Origin: Lobosporangium transversale
Taxonomy: Eukaryota; Mortierellomycota; Mortierellomycetes; Mortierellales; Mortierellaceae
Assembly: GCF_002105155.1 (NCBI RefSeq)
Contig: NW_019028986.1
Span: 124,001 to 188,000 of the forward strand
Length of the DNA stretch: 64,000 bases
Direction: 5' to 3'
Part shown: piece by piece, positions 10,680 through 20,091 of the stretch
Position numbering within the stretch: position 1 is the stretch's first letter
Layout: each line of letters opens with the position of its first letter
Notes under the pieces: model-generated
Told to the model about the DNA's origin: nothing
The model's input: the letters and a program-made list of their open reading frames with translations, nothing else
Database searches by the model: none
Position numbers and translations under genes: made by a program

Positions 10680-11045
10680 TTACCTCAAATTCCCTCCAAT
10701 GCTTCTTTCGCTAACGAAGATTTCCGTTCCCATGTTGCTTCTTCGTACCCTCTCCATTTCACCAGTCACCCGGGGGTTCTGCCGAATAGTTTGTAGTCCA
10801 GAATCTTATCCACTTCATATTCTTCTTCTCTAACGACCAACTCAGGAGGAGGTCTGGCAGGCACACGCTCGCCTAAGTCCTTTAGATTCGTTATAGGCCG
10901 CAGCAAATCTGTGTTGAAGATAGGGTGTTGTTTCATAATGAGAGGCAGCTCTAGCTTATAGGGGCTGTCATTGACTTTTTCTACAATCTTGAATGGTCTA
11001 ATGAACTTTGGCTCTAACTTTTTGGAAGGTCGGTTAGGGGGAAAA
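10680..11045 (-). pseudogene. Ty3/Gypsy pol remnant: end of integrase and start of chromodomain
   Basis: Translated on the minus strand, this segment matches the last 130 residues of the intact polyprotein at 15038-18781 almost colinearly: PNRPSKKLEPKF, YKLELPLIMKQHPIFNTDLL, RPPPELVVREEEYEVDKILD and FGRTP can be laid on the corresponding intact motifs. Gag, protease, RT, RNase H and the integrase core are absent. To its right comes a short leader, the PBS and the right LTR. The relic therefore arose by a large internal deletion that removed gag and about 90 per cent of pol. Confidence 0.72.
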
Positions 11046-11126
11046 AAATTTCAAAATAAGGTTCGAGGAAGAAAAATAATTATTTAGTGTTTTTGGGATC
11101 AATTCTGGGTGCTGGTGGTTCGATGA

Positions 11127-11139
11127 ACCTTTGCTACCA
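11127..11139 (-). promoter_or_regulatory. Primer binding site of the relic Gypsy element
   Basis: The sequence next to the right LTR reads TGGTAGCAAAGG on the minus strand, the same as the PBS of the intact element next to its 5' LTR (19875-19890). This fixes 11140-11349 as the 5' LTR of a minus-strand element and ties relic and intact copy to one lineage. The primer tRNA was not identified. Confidence 0.6.
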
Positions 11140-11349
11140 TGTTAACAACAAGAACAAAGGTGAGTCTAGGGGGAATCTGAGGATGCTTTTTGTCTAAAGG
11201 CCCTCACGTTGCTATGATGGCGCTGGCTATTTATACTAGTGCGTAGCAACGTGAGAGCTGGTACTAATATGAGTAATGTATAATGTGTATATAGTGAGAA
11301 ATGTGGGGAATGCGGGTTGAGGATAGTATTGTCACCGCCTTTCCCCTCA
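11140..11349 (-). repeat. Old LTR of the Ty3/Gypsy relic (right copy, 5' LTR)
   Basis: TG...CA segment beginning directly after the PBS and homologous to 9764-9942. Contains the TATTTATACTAG block seen in the young LTRs. Its right end is estimated from the last shared CTTTCC..TCA. Confidence 0.6.
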
Positions 11350-12283
11350 GTTTTGACCTCAATAGCCTATGGGTATTGGAAATTAGAGGAACGAATGTTT
11401 ATAACCAAGAAGATGTAATAATTTACAAAAGAACCACCAAGGTCACATACGTTGAAGCTGTCATCCCACTTCAAGATGGCTTTCTAAGCCTCGAGATCTC
11501 TGTAGAACTCGTCGCCATCGGTGTCAGCCAAATTGCTAATTTTAGGCTGGTTCTTGGTGAATGCCATAGTGAATGTGAATTTGGTGATTATGAGTGCTGA
11601 AGCGATCTCGATTAAAGGATAAAAGCGGTGGTAACTTTTGTCTTTTTTCCCTTGAACCCAATCCCTTTTATACATAGACCCACCAGTGCCTGCTGGCATG
11701 GCACCAACGTACATGTACCATGATCTTCGTGACGCATCTCGACATCTTAAAGAAATAAAAATAAAAATAAAAAAAAAAAACTGGCAACCTTTTTTTTTTT
11801 TTTTTTTTTTTTTTGAATTCGAAGAAAAAACCCAACGCGGTTGATAATTTTCAGGACGCGCCGACAAAATTTGTATGACTTAACTTTTGACAATTTTTTT
11901 TATTGATTGAAACAATTCTAAGTAAAAACATAAAGTATATTTTAAAGTAGATAAAACAATTGAAAACACTGTATCACTATCAACTAAAGAACGTGAACTC
12001 TGGAAACAGAAAGCCTTTTTTCATTCATTCCTGCTTTTTTTTTTTTTTTTTTTTTTTTACAAAGAAAAATATGGGAGAGAACTTTCAATTAGTGGGGATT
12101 AGTGGCAAAAGTATTCTCCCATATATGCATTATAAATCTGCTTCGCCATTTCTCCCCTAACTGCAATGCCCTTGTATTTATAGAAAATTTTGTGACAGGC
12201 TTATATGCCAGTCACATGCACTTATAGAAATAGTAGGTGACTGTGAGTAATAATTATTAAAGTCAAAAGAAGTCATAAAACGA
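11350..12283. other. Spacer, nothing supported
   Basis: Weak frames on both strands overlap each other and are interrupted. One minus-strand stretch (about 11566-11400) has a single TAG inside an otherwise open frame and might be an eroded exon. Poly(T) runs lie at about 11790-11813 and 12037-12059. Confidence 0.4.
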
Positions 12284-12307
12284 GCTCGTTTAGCTTAGTC
12301 GGTAGAG
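12284..12307 (+). pseudogene. 5' fragment of tRNA-Ile(AAU)
   Basis: Twenty-four bases identical to bases 1-24 of the intact tRNA-Ile gene at 25172 (acceptor 5' strand, D-arm and A box, starting GCTCGTTTAGCTTAG). After that the sequence diverges, with a GTAGAG-like duplicate, and there is no anticodon stem, T-arm or CCA end. It sits about 190 bases before ORF1 of the LINE, so it may be part of the LINE 5' UTR or the remains of a tRNA gene used as insertion site. Confidence 0.6.
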
Positions 12308-12472
12308 TGGGTAGAGCAGAGCACCTTTCCTTCCTACCATAAATTTTTTAATAAAATTGTGGTTGCCCTTTTGCAAATAAAGAAATACTTAATTTACTCA
12401 GCCAATTCGCAACGGTCAGTCCAACGGATAGGCCTATTCTCTTACTTTTATCTCCCCCTTCCCCTTCATCTA

Positions 12473-14137
12473 ATGGCGGATCGACTTCCACCGCCATCTC
12501 CCCCTCCGTCTTCCTCGAATGAGGTAGATGAGGGACACGATCCCCTGGCTCAGGCAGGGGATGTAGTAAAAAACAATAAAATTAAGCAGTCCCTGAGCTT
12601 TGCGGAGATGGCCCGCAAAAGCTTATCCAAGAAAGAAGTGCAGACCAGTTGGAATGCACTTCGTAAGAACGCAGTTGTCCGTGCGTTCAGCACAGAGGTT
12701 GAGGAGCACTCTGTGTTTTTCACCCCACACCACGCTCCCACCACCTTCGCTGTCAAGTATGACAGGAAGACCCACCTCGTCTCTGACGTGGTGGAGGCCA
12801 TTCGCCTGGCTTTCCCCAAGGCAGTTGGTCTTGACCCTGTTGTCCCAGGGGTCGTAGTGGTTCTCGTGAGGACACAAAAAGAGGTGGACGAGGCCATTGC
12901 GTCTCCACCTCTCCCCTGCAATCCTGCTCCTGTCAGAGCATACCATACGGTCCATTCCACAGGAAGCCGACTCAGGATTCGGGTTGACCGAATCACCCTC
13001 TCTACTCCGGAGGATCGTCTGGAGTATATCAAAAATATCTTTGGTAAATTTGGCCGTGTAATCCACACCAAGTTCCATTACGTCAAGGGATCGGAGACTC
13101 TTTTGCTCCCTTCCTTTGAATTTGTGTTAGAGCTCTCTGGGGACTCCCCTCGAGACCTCCTTATCCCCCGCGTGGCCCAAGCTGAGGGTATTAACACGCT
13201 TTTCCACTGGTATGGGCCCCAGTACTGCTACAAGTGTGGTGAGGAGAACCACGTCAAGCAGTCCTGCCCCCAACCACCCGAGTTCGATCTCCTCTCGGCC
13301 CCTAAAAGAGTCATTATGGCTCGCGCGTTCTTGCCTGCGAACGCGCCCGCAAGGGCCCCTCCTGCGGTCCCTCAAGCTCCCAAGGCTACCAAGGGTCCCA
13401 AGGTCAATAAGGACACCCCATCCTCCGACAAGGAGGAATGGACAACTGTCACCTCCACCAAGAGGAAAAAGGCAGCAAAGAGGACTTCTTCGCGGAGCAC
13501 AGGCTCAACTTCGGCATCGGAAAGTGATGTCCCAAGGAAGAAGATTACCGCTCGCAAACTCAACACCAAGGAGAGCACCTCTGTCCCCGCCCCCGTATCT
13601 TCCGGTCCCACACAACAGGAGCCAACTGTTTTGATAGAAGAGATCAAGGTAGCTGATGCTGCCGCTTCTTCTTCTTCCTCAACACAAGATGCCACCTCAG
13701 GTCCTGCAGATACACATGCGTCTGTGGATCAGTCTCCAGAGGCACCTAGTGCAGCTGAGACGGCGCCGCTGCCGGAGCCTCTTTCCGTCTCCTCAACTGA
13801 TGCCATTGTTAGAGACGAAGAAATGGACTTGACTACCGAAAAGACCATAGAAGAACATCTTGACTCCTCCTCCTCCTCCTCCTCCTCTTCCTCCTCCCCT
13901 GCTCCTCCCCTCCCTGTCCCCTCGGCTATCCCCATTGTTGAGGACTCTGAGATGGATACCATGCAAGAAGAAGGATCAGAAACAGTACTGACGCCAACCA
14001 AGCCTCGCCAAGTCTCTGGCAAAGCAGTATCAGCGGTCTCGTCAAGGCTGAAGCGGACCTTCGTTGACCCTCTCACCGTCTCGAAGGCCTCGCGACCTTC
14101 GAGAACACCTACTGCAAAGAACAACGATGCTAGATAA
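12473..14137 (+). CDS. LINE ORF1, gag-like nucleic-acid-binding protein
   Basis: The ATG at 12473 (MADRLPPPSPPPSSS) gives 554 residues; an upstream GTG extension lacks support. The N-terminus is Pro/Ser-rich. A middle section of about residues 50-280 has the look of an RRM-like ORF1 domain (RIRVDRITLSTPEDRLEYIK, then FGRVIHTKFHYVKG). A CX2CX4HX4C zinc knuckle follows at about residue 260 (CYKCGEENHVKQSC). The last 260 residues are low complexity: KRKKAAKR basic patches, long Ser runs from TCC repeats, and an acidic stretch. In L1-type elements ORF1p coats the RNA and acts as chaperone for target-primed reverse transcription. The reading frame is intact, so this copy could have been functional before the ORF2 disruption. 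Codon use is more GC-rich than in the flanking host genes. Confidence 0.85.
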   Translation: MADRLPPPSPPPSSSNEVDEGHDPLAQAGDVVKNNKIKQSLSFAEMARKSLSKKEVQTSWNALRKNAVVRAFSTEVEEHSVFFTPHHAPTTFAVKYDRKTHLVSDVVEAIRLAFPKAVGLDPVVPGVVVVLVRTQKEVDEAIASPPLPCNPAPVRAYHTVHSTGSRLRIRVDRITLSTPEDRLEYIKNIFGKFGRVIHTKFHYVKGSETLLLPSFEFVLELSGDSPRDLLIPRVAQAEGINTLFHWYGPQYCYKCGEENHVKQSCPQPPEFDLLSAPKRVIMARAFLPANAPARAPPAVPQAPKATKGPKVNKDTPSSDKEEWTTVTSTKRKKAAKRTSSRSTGSTSASESDVPRKKITARKLNTKESTSVPAPVSSGPTQQEPTVLIEEIKVADAAASSSSSTQDATSGPADTHASVDQSPEAPSAAETAPLPEPLSVSSTDAIVRDEEMDLTTEKTIEEHLDSSSSSSSSSSSPAPPLPVPSAIPIVEDSEMDTMQEEGSETVLTPTKPRQVSGKAVSAVSSRLKRTFVDPLTVSKASRPSRTPTAKNNDAR

Positions 14138-14170
14138 TTGCCCTGGGGAGCGGGCCAGGAAGTCACTCAG

Positions 14171-14207
<37 letters not shown>

Positions 14208-14274
14208 CTCAAACTTTCTTTGCGTGCCTTGCTCCCCTCACAAGAACCGTATGCTTTCACTATTTTTTTAATCA

Positions 14275-14818
14275 ATGATTGATTTTGAAAATCTAAAAGT
14301 ATGCACACTCAACGTCTGTTCAATTTTCAACCAAGAAAAACGAAGGACGCTCTTCCAATGGCTCAAGACTCAGCCATACGATGTCATTGCTTTGCAGGAA
14401 ACAGATACCCAGCATCCGCAATGGACAACAGTCAAAAATAATCAGTGGACAAGAGAATGGGGTGCAGGAAAAGCAGTGTTTACAAAGCATTGTGCGATCC
14501 TCATCAACAACCCTCGTCTCTTCTACACTCTAAAACAAGACTTTCTCAATGGACGTATTTTAGCGATCGATCTGTATGTCGATGACAACATGGATGAACG
14601 TCTTCGCATGATCAACATTTATGTCCCGAGTTCATATGTTTCGGATGTCTCCCTTTCAGAGTTTATTGAAGAATTTCCTGATGAACTCCTTACGCAAGAT
14701 GACTACCCTCTCGTTGCCCTTGGTGACTTCAACTCTGTCACCAGCACTACACTAGACCGCAACCCTCCCACCAACGATGTTAGAGCCACCCGCTGGCCTC
14801 GCCTTGGTCCACTCTTTA
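14275..14818 (+). pseudogene. LINE ORF2, 5' part (APE endonuclease), interrupted
   Basis: Begins at the ATG at 14275 and encodes the N-terminal apurinic-type endonuclease: KVCTLNVCSIF at the start, IALQETDT with the catalytic Glu, INIYVPSS and LVALGDFNSV with the Asn/Asp pair. The frame is cut at 14818 by the LTR retrotransposon and would run only a few codons into it. Removing the insertion and one CTTTA duplicate joins this part in the same frame to the second part at 20092 (544 + 3515 bases, a multiple of three), giving a total of 1352 codons before the stop. The interruption is therefore the only visible defect. Confidence 0.88.
14814..14818. repeat. Target-site duplication CTTTA (left)
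   Basis: CTTTA directly before the TG of the left LTR; repeated at 20087-20091 directly after the CA of the right LTR. Five bases is the usual size for Ty3/Gypsy integrases. Confidence 0.95.
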
Positions 14819-15013
14819 TGCAAAAGTCAAGGTAGTGTTCTAGGGGGATCTAAGGGTGCAATAAAGGTATCTTTATTCAGGGGGAACTATGCTACAGAAC
14901 TAGATAGAAAAGTAGACCTATTTATACTAGTTAATGTCCTGTTGCAAGGAATGCTCTAGAAATATGGGCGAAATACTATGTTGCACAAAATTATTATAGT
15001 GATTTCGCTTGCA
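14819..15013 (-). repeat. 3' LTR, 195 bp
   Basis: TGCAAAAG...CGCTTGCA, identical to 19892-20086. Contains the block CCTATTTATACTAG and, on the minus strand, AT-rich candidates for promoter and polyadenylation signals. Bounded on the left by CTTTA and on the right by the polypurine tract. Confidence 0.95.
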
Positions 15014-15021
15014 TCCTTCCC
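15014..15021 (-). promoter_or_regulatory. Polypurine tract (plus-strand primer site)
   Basis: Reads GGGAAGGA on the minus strand, immediately upstream of the 3' LTR, the expected place and composition for the RNase H-resistant primer of second-strand synthesis. Confidence 0.75.
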
Positions 15022-15037
15022 GTCATGAAGAAACCTA

Positions 15038-18000
15038 TTATCTTGTTTTTCTTGAAGCCTCAAAGACGGCAAGCGCCTCTTTAGCGTTTGCGAGCGAAGA
15101 TTTTGTTTCCCAAGTAGCTTCATCTAATGGATAGCCTTTCCAAAGAACGAGCCACTTAGGAGTTTTGCCAAACATTTTGAAGTCAATGATTTTGTCGACT
15201 TCATACTCCTCTTCTCCATCTACAAGCTCGGGGGCAGGGCGTGGTGGTGAGCGGTCGCCGAATTCACGAGGTGACTCAATATAGGGGCGAAGCAGATCGG
15301 CATTAAAGACTGGATGCTGATGCATGTCAGGCGGTAGTTCCAGCTTGTAGGCATTTTCATTGACCTTCGAAATGATTTTGTAAGGGCCTATGTACTCAGG
15401 TTCCAGTTTCTGCGACGGCCTATTTTTATGTCCCGCGACAGAGATGTTTTCCGAGCTTAAGAGCACCATGTCACCCACAGCAAACGTAGCAGGCCTGCGA
15501 GTTTTGTCCGCTTGGGCCTTTTGCCTATTCTGCGCTTCGATGATGGCATCTTGAGCTAGCGCCAAATTCATCGACTGGGTTCGAACAAAATCACTGACAG
15601 CCGGAACATTGGTATCAGGTGGCTTTAAAAGAGATCCAGGGACTAGTGGATGGTGACCATAGTTCAGAAAGAATGGGGAGAAGCCTGTCGTAGGATTGAC
15701 AGAGTTGTTGTATGCGAACTCCATCATAGGCAGTAAAAGATCCCAGTCGTTTTGCTTGTACGATATGTAAGAGCGGAGCATTTCTTCTAATGTTCTGTTG
15801 GCGCGCTCTGTTTGTCCGTCTGATTGTGGATGGAAGGCAGTAGACATGTTAAGTTTGGTGCCCATGAGCTTCATCAACGTTGTCCAGAACTTGCCGGTGA
15901 AACGTGAATCTCTGTCTGACACAATTGTCCGAGGCATGCCGTGCAGTCTAAAAACATTGTCGAAAAAGAGTCGTGCAACATCAGAGGCAGTGTCGGTAGT
16001 TCGGCTAGCGCAGAAATGAACTTGCTTGGACAGTTTGTCCACAAAGACCGTGATCGCGTCAAAACCTCTGGCTGTCTTCGGAAGCTTGACAATGAAGTCC
16101 ATTGTTACAGTATCCCATCGTTGGCTTGGAATTGCCAAAGGTTGGAAAAGCCCTGCAGGAGGCTTTAGTGAAGGCTTGTTACGCTGGCATTGCTCACAGG
16201 AAGCAATGTATTTTTTTATATCCCTCGCCATGCGTGGCCAAAAATATGTTCGTCGCATGCTACTGTACGTTTTATCGAATCCCAAGTGGCCTGATATAGG
16301 AGCGTCGTGAGCGTCATGCAAGAGTTGTGAACGGAGTCCGTCGTCCTTGGGTATGCAGAGGCGAGGGCCTTGTCCAGCGTTGATCCAGAGTAGACCATCA
16401 ACCACGAAGTAACGATCCGAGGTGGAGGCATCCTTATACTGATGCACGAGGGGACCTAGAATTGGATCGTGTAGGTAGCAACTGGCTAGTTGTTTTCGAA
16501 TACCAGGGTCTAGATTGATATCCAAGGAGTTCAAAGTAGTAGGTGTAGCCTCCAAGTCCTTGAGGTCCGGTCTTCGCGAAAGAGCATCAGGGACGACGTT
16601 ATCTTTACCAGGTTTATACTTGAATACGAAATCATACTCTTGAAGCAACTCCATCCATCTTGCTTGTCTGCGAGTCAAGTTCGGCTGGCTAGGAAAATGT
16701 TGTAGAGTGGCATGGTCGGTATAAACGACAAAGTGAGAACCGTCAAGGTAGTATCGCCATGTCTTGAGAGCATGCACCACAGCCAGCAGTTCTTGTTCGT
16801 GTGTAGGATAGTTGCGTTCCGCTGGGTTGAGCTTGCGTGAAGTAAAAGCTACTGGTCGTGATTCACCATTTTGGTCCGTCTGGAACAGGACAGCACCAAT
16901 TGCAAAGCCTGAAGCGTCTGTTTCGACTGCTGTAGAGAGGGCAGGATCGAATATCCTAAGAACTGGTGCTGAGCTCACTGCTCTTTTCAAAGTCTCAAAG
17001 GCGTCTTGTTGAGATTTTCCCCAGTGGAATTCCTTATTGGAGCCTAACAATTGTGTGAGGGGAAGAGCAATATCAGCGTAATGAGAAATGTACTGATGGT
17101 AAAAATTAGTCAAACCAAGGAATTGCATCACATGTCGTTGGGTTGTTGGTACTGGCCATTCCCTTATTGCCTTGACAAGTCCGCCATTCGTCTTGAGTCC
17201 ATCCTTGGAGATGACATGGCCTAGGAACTCAGTCTCTTCCTGCATGAAGGAACACTTGGATAATTTACAATAAAGCCCAGCTTGACGCAAGAGGGAGAGT
17301 ACTTGTCGGATGTGCTCTAAGTGATCTTTCTCGTTATCGGAGTAAATTAAAATATCATCGAGATACACAACAACACATTTATCAAGAAGTGGATCAAGTA
17401 CGTTACGCATCATAGTCGAGAACGCTGCAGGTGCATTTGTAAGACCGAAAGGTACGACGTTAAACTCGTAGTGGCCATAGCGAGTTCGGAACGCGGTCTT
17501 GTGTTTATCATCAGGATGGACACGCATTTGATGATAGCCCGAGAGTAGATCCAGCTTGGTAAAACATTTAGCTGTTCTGAATCTGTCGATCAATTCATCG
17601 ATCCGTGGTAAGGGGTACCTGTTTTTCTTTGTGATCTTGTTCAGGCCCCGATAATCAACACACATTCGAAGCGAGCCATCCTTTTTCTTCACAAAGAGGA
17701 CTGGAGCACCGTATGGTGAGGTGCTCGGTGAGATTAATCCTTTTTGTAAAAGATCAGTTAGCTGCTTCTTCAGTTCATCAAGCTCAGCGATCGACAATCT
17801 GATGACAGGTCGGACAGGTGGGTCAGCATAAGGGTCAGTCTCTATACGCATGCTATCACCTCTGTCAGGGGGAAGGCCATCGGGAAGCGTTGTAGGAAAG
17901 ACATCAGGGAATTCGACTTGAACGATTTGCTTGATAGAGTCCGGTAGTTCAGAACTACTGCTAGAGACAGGTACTGGAACTCGAACTTGGGCGAGGAATA

Positions 18001-18870
18001 CAGAGGCATCAGGTTCCGAGGCAACGGTAAGGAAGTTAAGAGCAGATATGACGGAAGATCGCTGTCTAGGCTCCCTGTCGATGCCAGTGCAAGGCCACAA
18101 GACCGGGGTACCTTGGTATTCAAAATGCAGATCATTTGTTCGCCAATTGATGCGAGGGTTGATATCCGTCAGCCATGGTTTACCCAAAATTAGGTCGTAT
18201 TTGGATAGAGGATAAACAATGGCGTTGATTTTATCCTGATACGCGTTGCGGGCGAGGGTGAACGTGGCTGTGTGCTGAGCAATTGTCTCGGTACCGTTGG
18301 GAAGAATGACAGGAATGGGTCTACCCTCAATTAGCGGAACATGTGTGTTCTCGCAGAAAGAGGAACTTATGACATTGCCTTCGGCCCCTCCATCTACAAG
18401 AATGCGCGCAGGTCGACCATTCACTGCTCCAATGAAAGTAAGAAGTCGGCGAGAGTTTTTATGTTTGTCATAGGTAAGGCTGAAGGATTGAAGGCGAATT
18501 TCGTTACGACAATGGGAGTGGCGATTGGATGAACTAGGGGTAGATGAATGAGTGGAAGTGAGTGAAGTGGAAACAGTGAAAGGATCAGTGGAGGGGAAAA
18601 TAGGGTCGGAGAGGGGATTGTTTTTTAGCAATGAGGAATGAGTAGGGGAATGGGGATCAGGATGAGGTGAATACTTAGAGAGTAGATGTAAGGAAGTAGA
18701 TGCAGTGGGAGCAATAGAGTGATCAGAAAGGGGCATGGATGTTATATTTGTGCACAAAGGATTTTTATTTGTAGTCATCAACTGTAACTGACCATGCCCT
18801 CTATTATCCAGGGCTTGAAGGCTGGGGCTAGAGGGGGCGAGGCAGGCCTGGTTTACTGCTCGCCCTCCTC
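15038..18870 (-). CDS. Pol polyprotein: protease, RT, RNase H, integrase, chromodomain
   Basis: Open to the end of gag; first in-frame ATG at 18781 (1247 residues from there). The start region (PSSPSLQALDNRGHGQ) is open right back to a TGA just before the slippery site, so translation as Gag-Pol by -1 frameshift is the likely route. Protease: ILVDGGAEGNVI, with DGG instead of the common DSG. RT: RMCVDYRGLNK, CFTKLDLLSGYHQM and the YLDD box (VVVYLDDILIY). RNase H: VETDASGFAIGAV, HEQELLAVVHAL and YTDHATL. Integrase: zinc part HDAPISGHLG...CEQCQR, catalytic D (MDFIVKLP), D (IVSDRDSRF) and E (HPQSDGQTERAN) with 35 residues between the last two. Chromodomain at the C-terminus: YEVDKIIDFK...WLVLWKGYPLDEATWE. 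It copies the element RNA and integrates the cDNA; the chromodomain probably directs it to marked chromatin. Confidence 0.95.
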
Positions 18871-19824
18871 TTTTCCCGACTCAGAAAGCGTATGGTCATT
18901 GTTTTCTATATTAAAGACAGAGGTGCGTTGGCATTGTTCGGCTCTATGACCTCGGTTCCGGCATCTGAAACAACGCCCCTCACGAACGCAACGTTCTCGT
19001 TCAGCTGCTGTGAGCTTGGGTAGCGAGCTTGGCTTGGAGTGGTTTCTGTTTGGTCGTTGCTGATGGAGAGAGGTGTACAGGTTGGCAACCAACATTCTCA
19101 TGTTATCGAGATCCATTGGTGTAGGGCCAGAATTATTCTCATGATGGGGTGATAAGGCGTTCGGGGCAGCGGATACAGGGGTGGCATCGATGGGATGTAG
19201 AATACTGTGGACAATGGTCGCCTGCTCAATGGCATCGTCCAACGTCTCTGGCTGTCTAAGTCTCACCTGCTTGCTTGTTTCGGGCTCAAGGCCTAGCATG
19301 TATTTTTGCAAAGCAGAGTCTTTGTCGAGATTTGTAGCCAGACGTAGGTGGCTTCTAAACTTGCTCGTATATTCTGCCACACTCATCCTTCCCTGGCGAA
19401 GTTTATCCAACGCTCGGCGAGCTGCATTCGCAGAATCTGGAGGGGTGAACTGACGGAGGAATGCTTTACGGAAGTCAGCCCAAGGTGTATCGAGATTCAA
19501 CCCGGAATCTCTCCACCATGCCTTGGCTTCGCCATTGAGACTGAGGACAGCGTATCGAACCCATTTGGATGGCGTGAGTGTGACAATAGTGTAATACTCC
19601 TCCAGGCTGTCGACAAAGTTTAAGGCTGCAACAGCGTTAATAGCTCCTTCGTAAGGCGTAGGCTTCTGTGGCTTTAGGACCGTGGCGAGGGTTCTGGCTA
19701 GGTCATTCTCAGCGGCTTCGTTGGCTTTGGCAGTAGAGAGGGCCTGATTAAAAGCAGTAGCTATGGCTTCGCGAATGTTCAGAGGAAGATCGATGGACGA
19801 AAGGGCGTTATTCAAGTGTTCCAT
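18853..19824 (-). CDS. Gag capsid/nucleocapsid protein
   Basis: 323 residues from the ATG at 19824 (MEHLNNALSSIDLPLNIREA). The middle is the retrotransposon Gag fold: WVRYAVLSLNGEAKAWW, LRQFTPPDSANAARRALD, MSVAEYTSKFRSHLR. Near the C-terminus is the nucleocapsid zinc knuckle CFRCRNRGHRAEQC (CX2CX4HX4C) after a basic stretch. It ends GKEEGEQ-stop. Capsid subunits package the element RNA. Pol starts in the -1 frame across its last codons. Confidence 0.93.
   Translation of the reverse strand: MEHLNNALSSIDLPLNIREAIATAFNQALSTAKANEAAENDLARTLATVLKPQKPTPYEGAINAVAALNFVDSLEEYYTIVTLTPSKWVRYAVLSLNGEAKAWWRDSGLNLDTPWADFRKAFLRQFTPPDSANAARRALDKLRQGRMSVAEYTSKFRSHLRLATNLDKDSALQKYMLGLEPETSKQVRLRQPETLDDAIEQATIVHSILHPIDATPVSAAPNALSPHHENNSGPTPMDLDNMRMLVANLYTSLHQQRPNRNHSKPSSLPKLTAAERERCVREGRCFRCRNRGHRAEQCQRTSVFNIENNDHTLSESGKEEGEQ
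18871..18877 (-). promoter_or_regulatory. Predicted -1 ribosomal frameshift heptamer G GGA AAA
   Basis: In gag phase the minus strand reads TCG GGA AAA GAG, containing GGGAAAA, which fits the X XXY YYZ slippery pattern. The pol frame becomes open directly after a TGA nine bases upstream of the heptamer and stays open through the gag stop at 18853-18855 into protease. The downstream 30 bases are GC-rich and could fold; no pseudoknot was worked out. Confidence 0.75.
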
Positions 19825-19874
19825 GGCGAGGGGTGAAATTCATTGGTAATTGTAGTTCTCTGGGTGTGGTCGTG

Positions 19875-19890
19875 GTTTCCTTTGCTACCA
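19875..19890 (-). promoter_or_regulatory. Primer binding site
   Basis: Minus strand after the 5' LTR: one T, then TGGTAGCAAAGGAAAC. TGG pairs with the CCA end of a tRNA primer. The core is shared with the relic element at 11127-11139. The tRNA species was not identified from this window. Confidence 0.7.
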
Positions 19891-19891
19891 A

Positions 19892-20086
19892 TGCAAAAGT
19901 CAAGGTAGTGTTCTAGGGGGATCTAAGGGTGCAATAAAGGTATCTTTATTCAGGGGGAACTATGCTACAGAACTAGATAGAAAAGTAGACCTATTTATAC
20001 TAGTTAATGTCCTGTTGCAAGGAATGCTCTAGAAATATGGGCGAAATACTATGTTGCACAAAATTATTATAGTGATTTCGCTTGCA
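19892..20086 (-). repeat. 5' LTR, 195 bp
   Basis: Identical to the 3' LTR at 14819-15013. TG and CA ends, followed on the right by the second CTTTA (20087-20091). Confidence 0.95.
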
Positions 20087-20091
20087 CTTTA

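Larger units (their letters stand above)
14819..20086 (-). mobile_element. Complete Ty3/Gypsy chromovirus-type LTR retrotransposon
   Basis: 5268-bp element on the minus strand: 5' LTR 19892-20086, PBS beside it, gag 19824-18853, pol frame to 15038, polypurine tract GGGAAGGA at 15014-15021, 3' LTR 14819-15013. The LTRs are 195 bp, begin TG, end CA and are identical base for base by eye. The CTTTA target duplication is intact. The pol domain order protease, RT, RNase H, integrase, chromodomain defines the chromovirus branch. Identical LTRs and intact frames point to very recent insertion and probable competence. It lies inside ORF2 of the LINE, so it is younger than the LINE. Confidence 0.95.

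Noticed and set aside
9764-11349. Reading the two relic LTRs as one simple complete element
   Set aside because: The left LTR is not adjacent to pol as it is in the intact element; 740 unrelated bases lie between, so they may stem from one rearranged copy or two copies.
11301-11600. 99-codon plus-strand frame and opposite minus-strand frame
   Set aside because: They mirror each other; the minus frame has a TAG in the middle and a poly-Lys artefact from a T-run. Neither has a recognisable domain.
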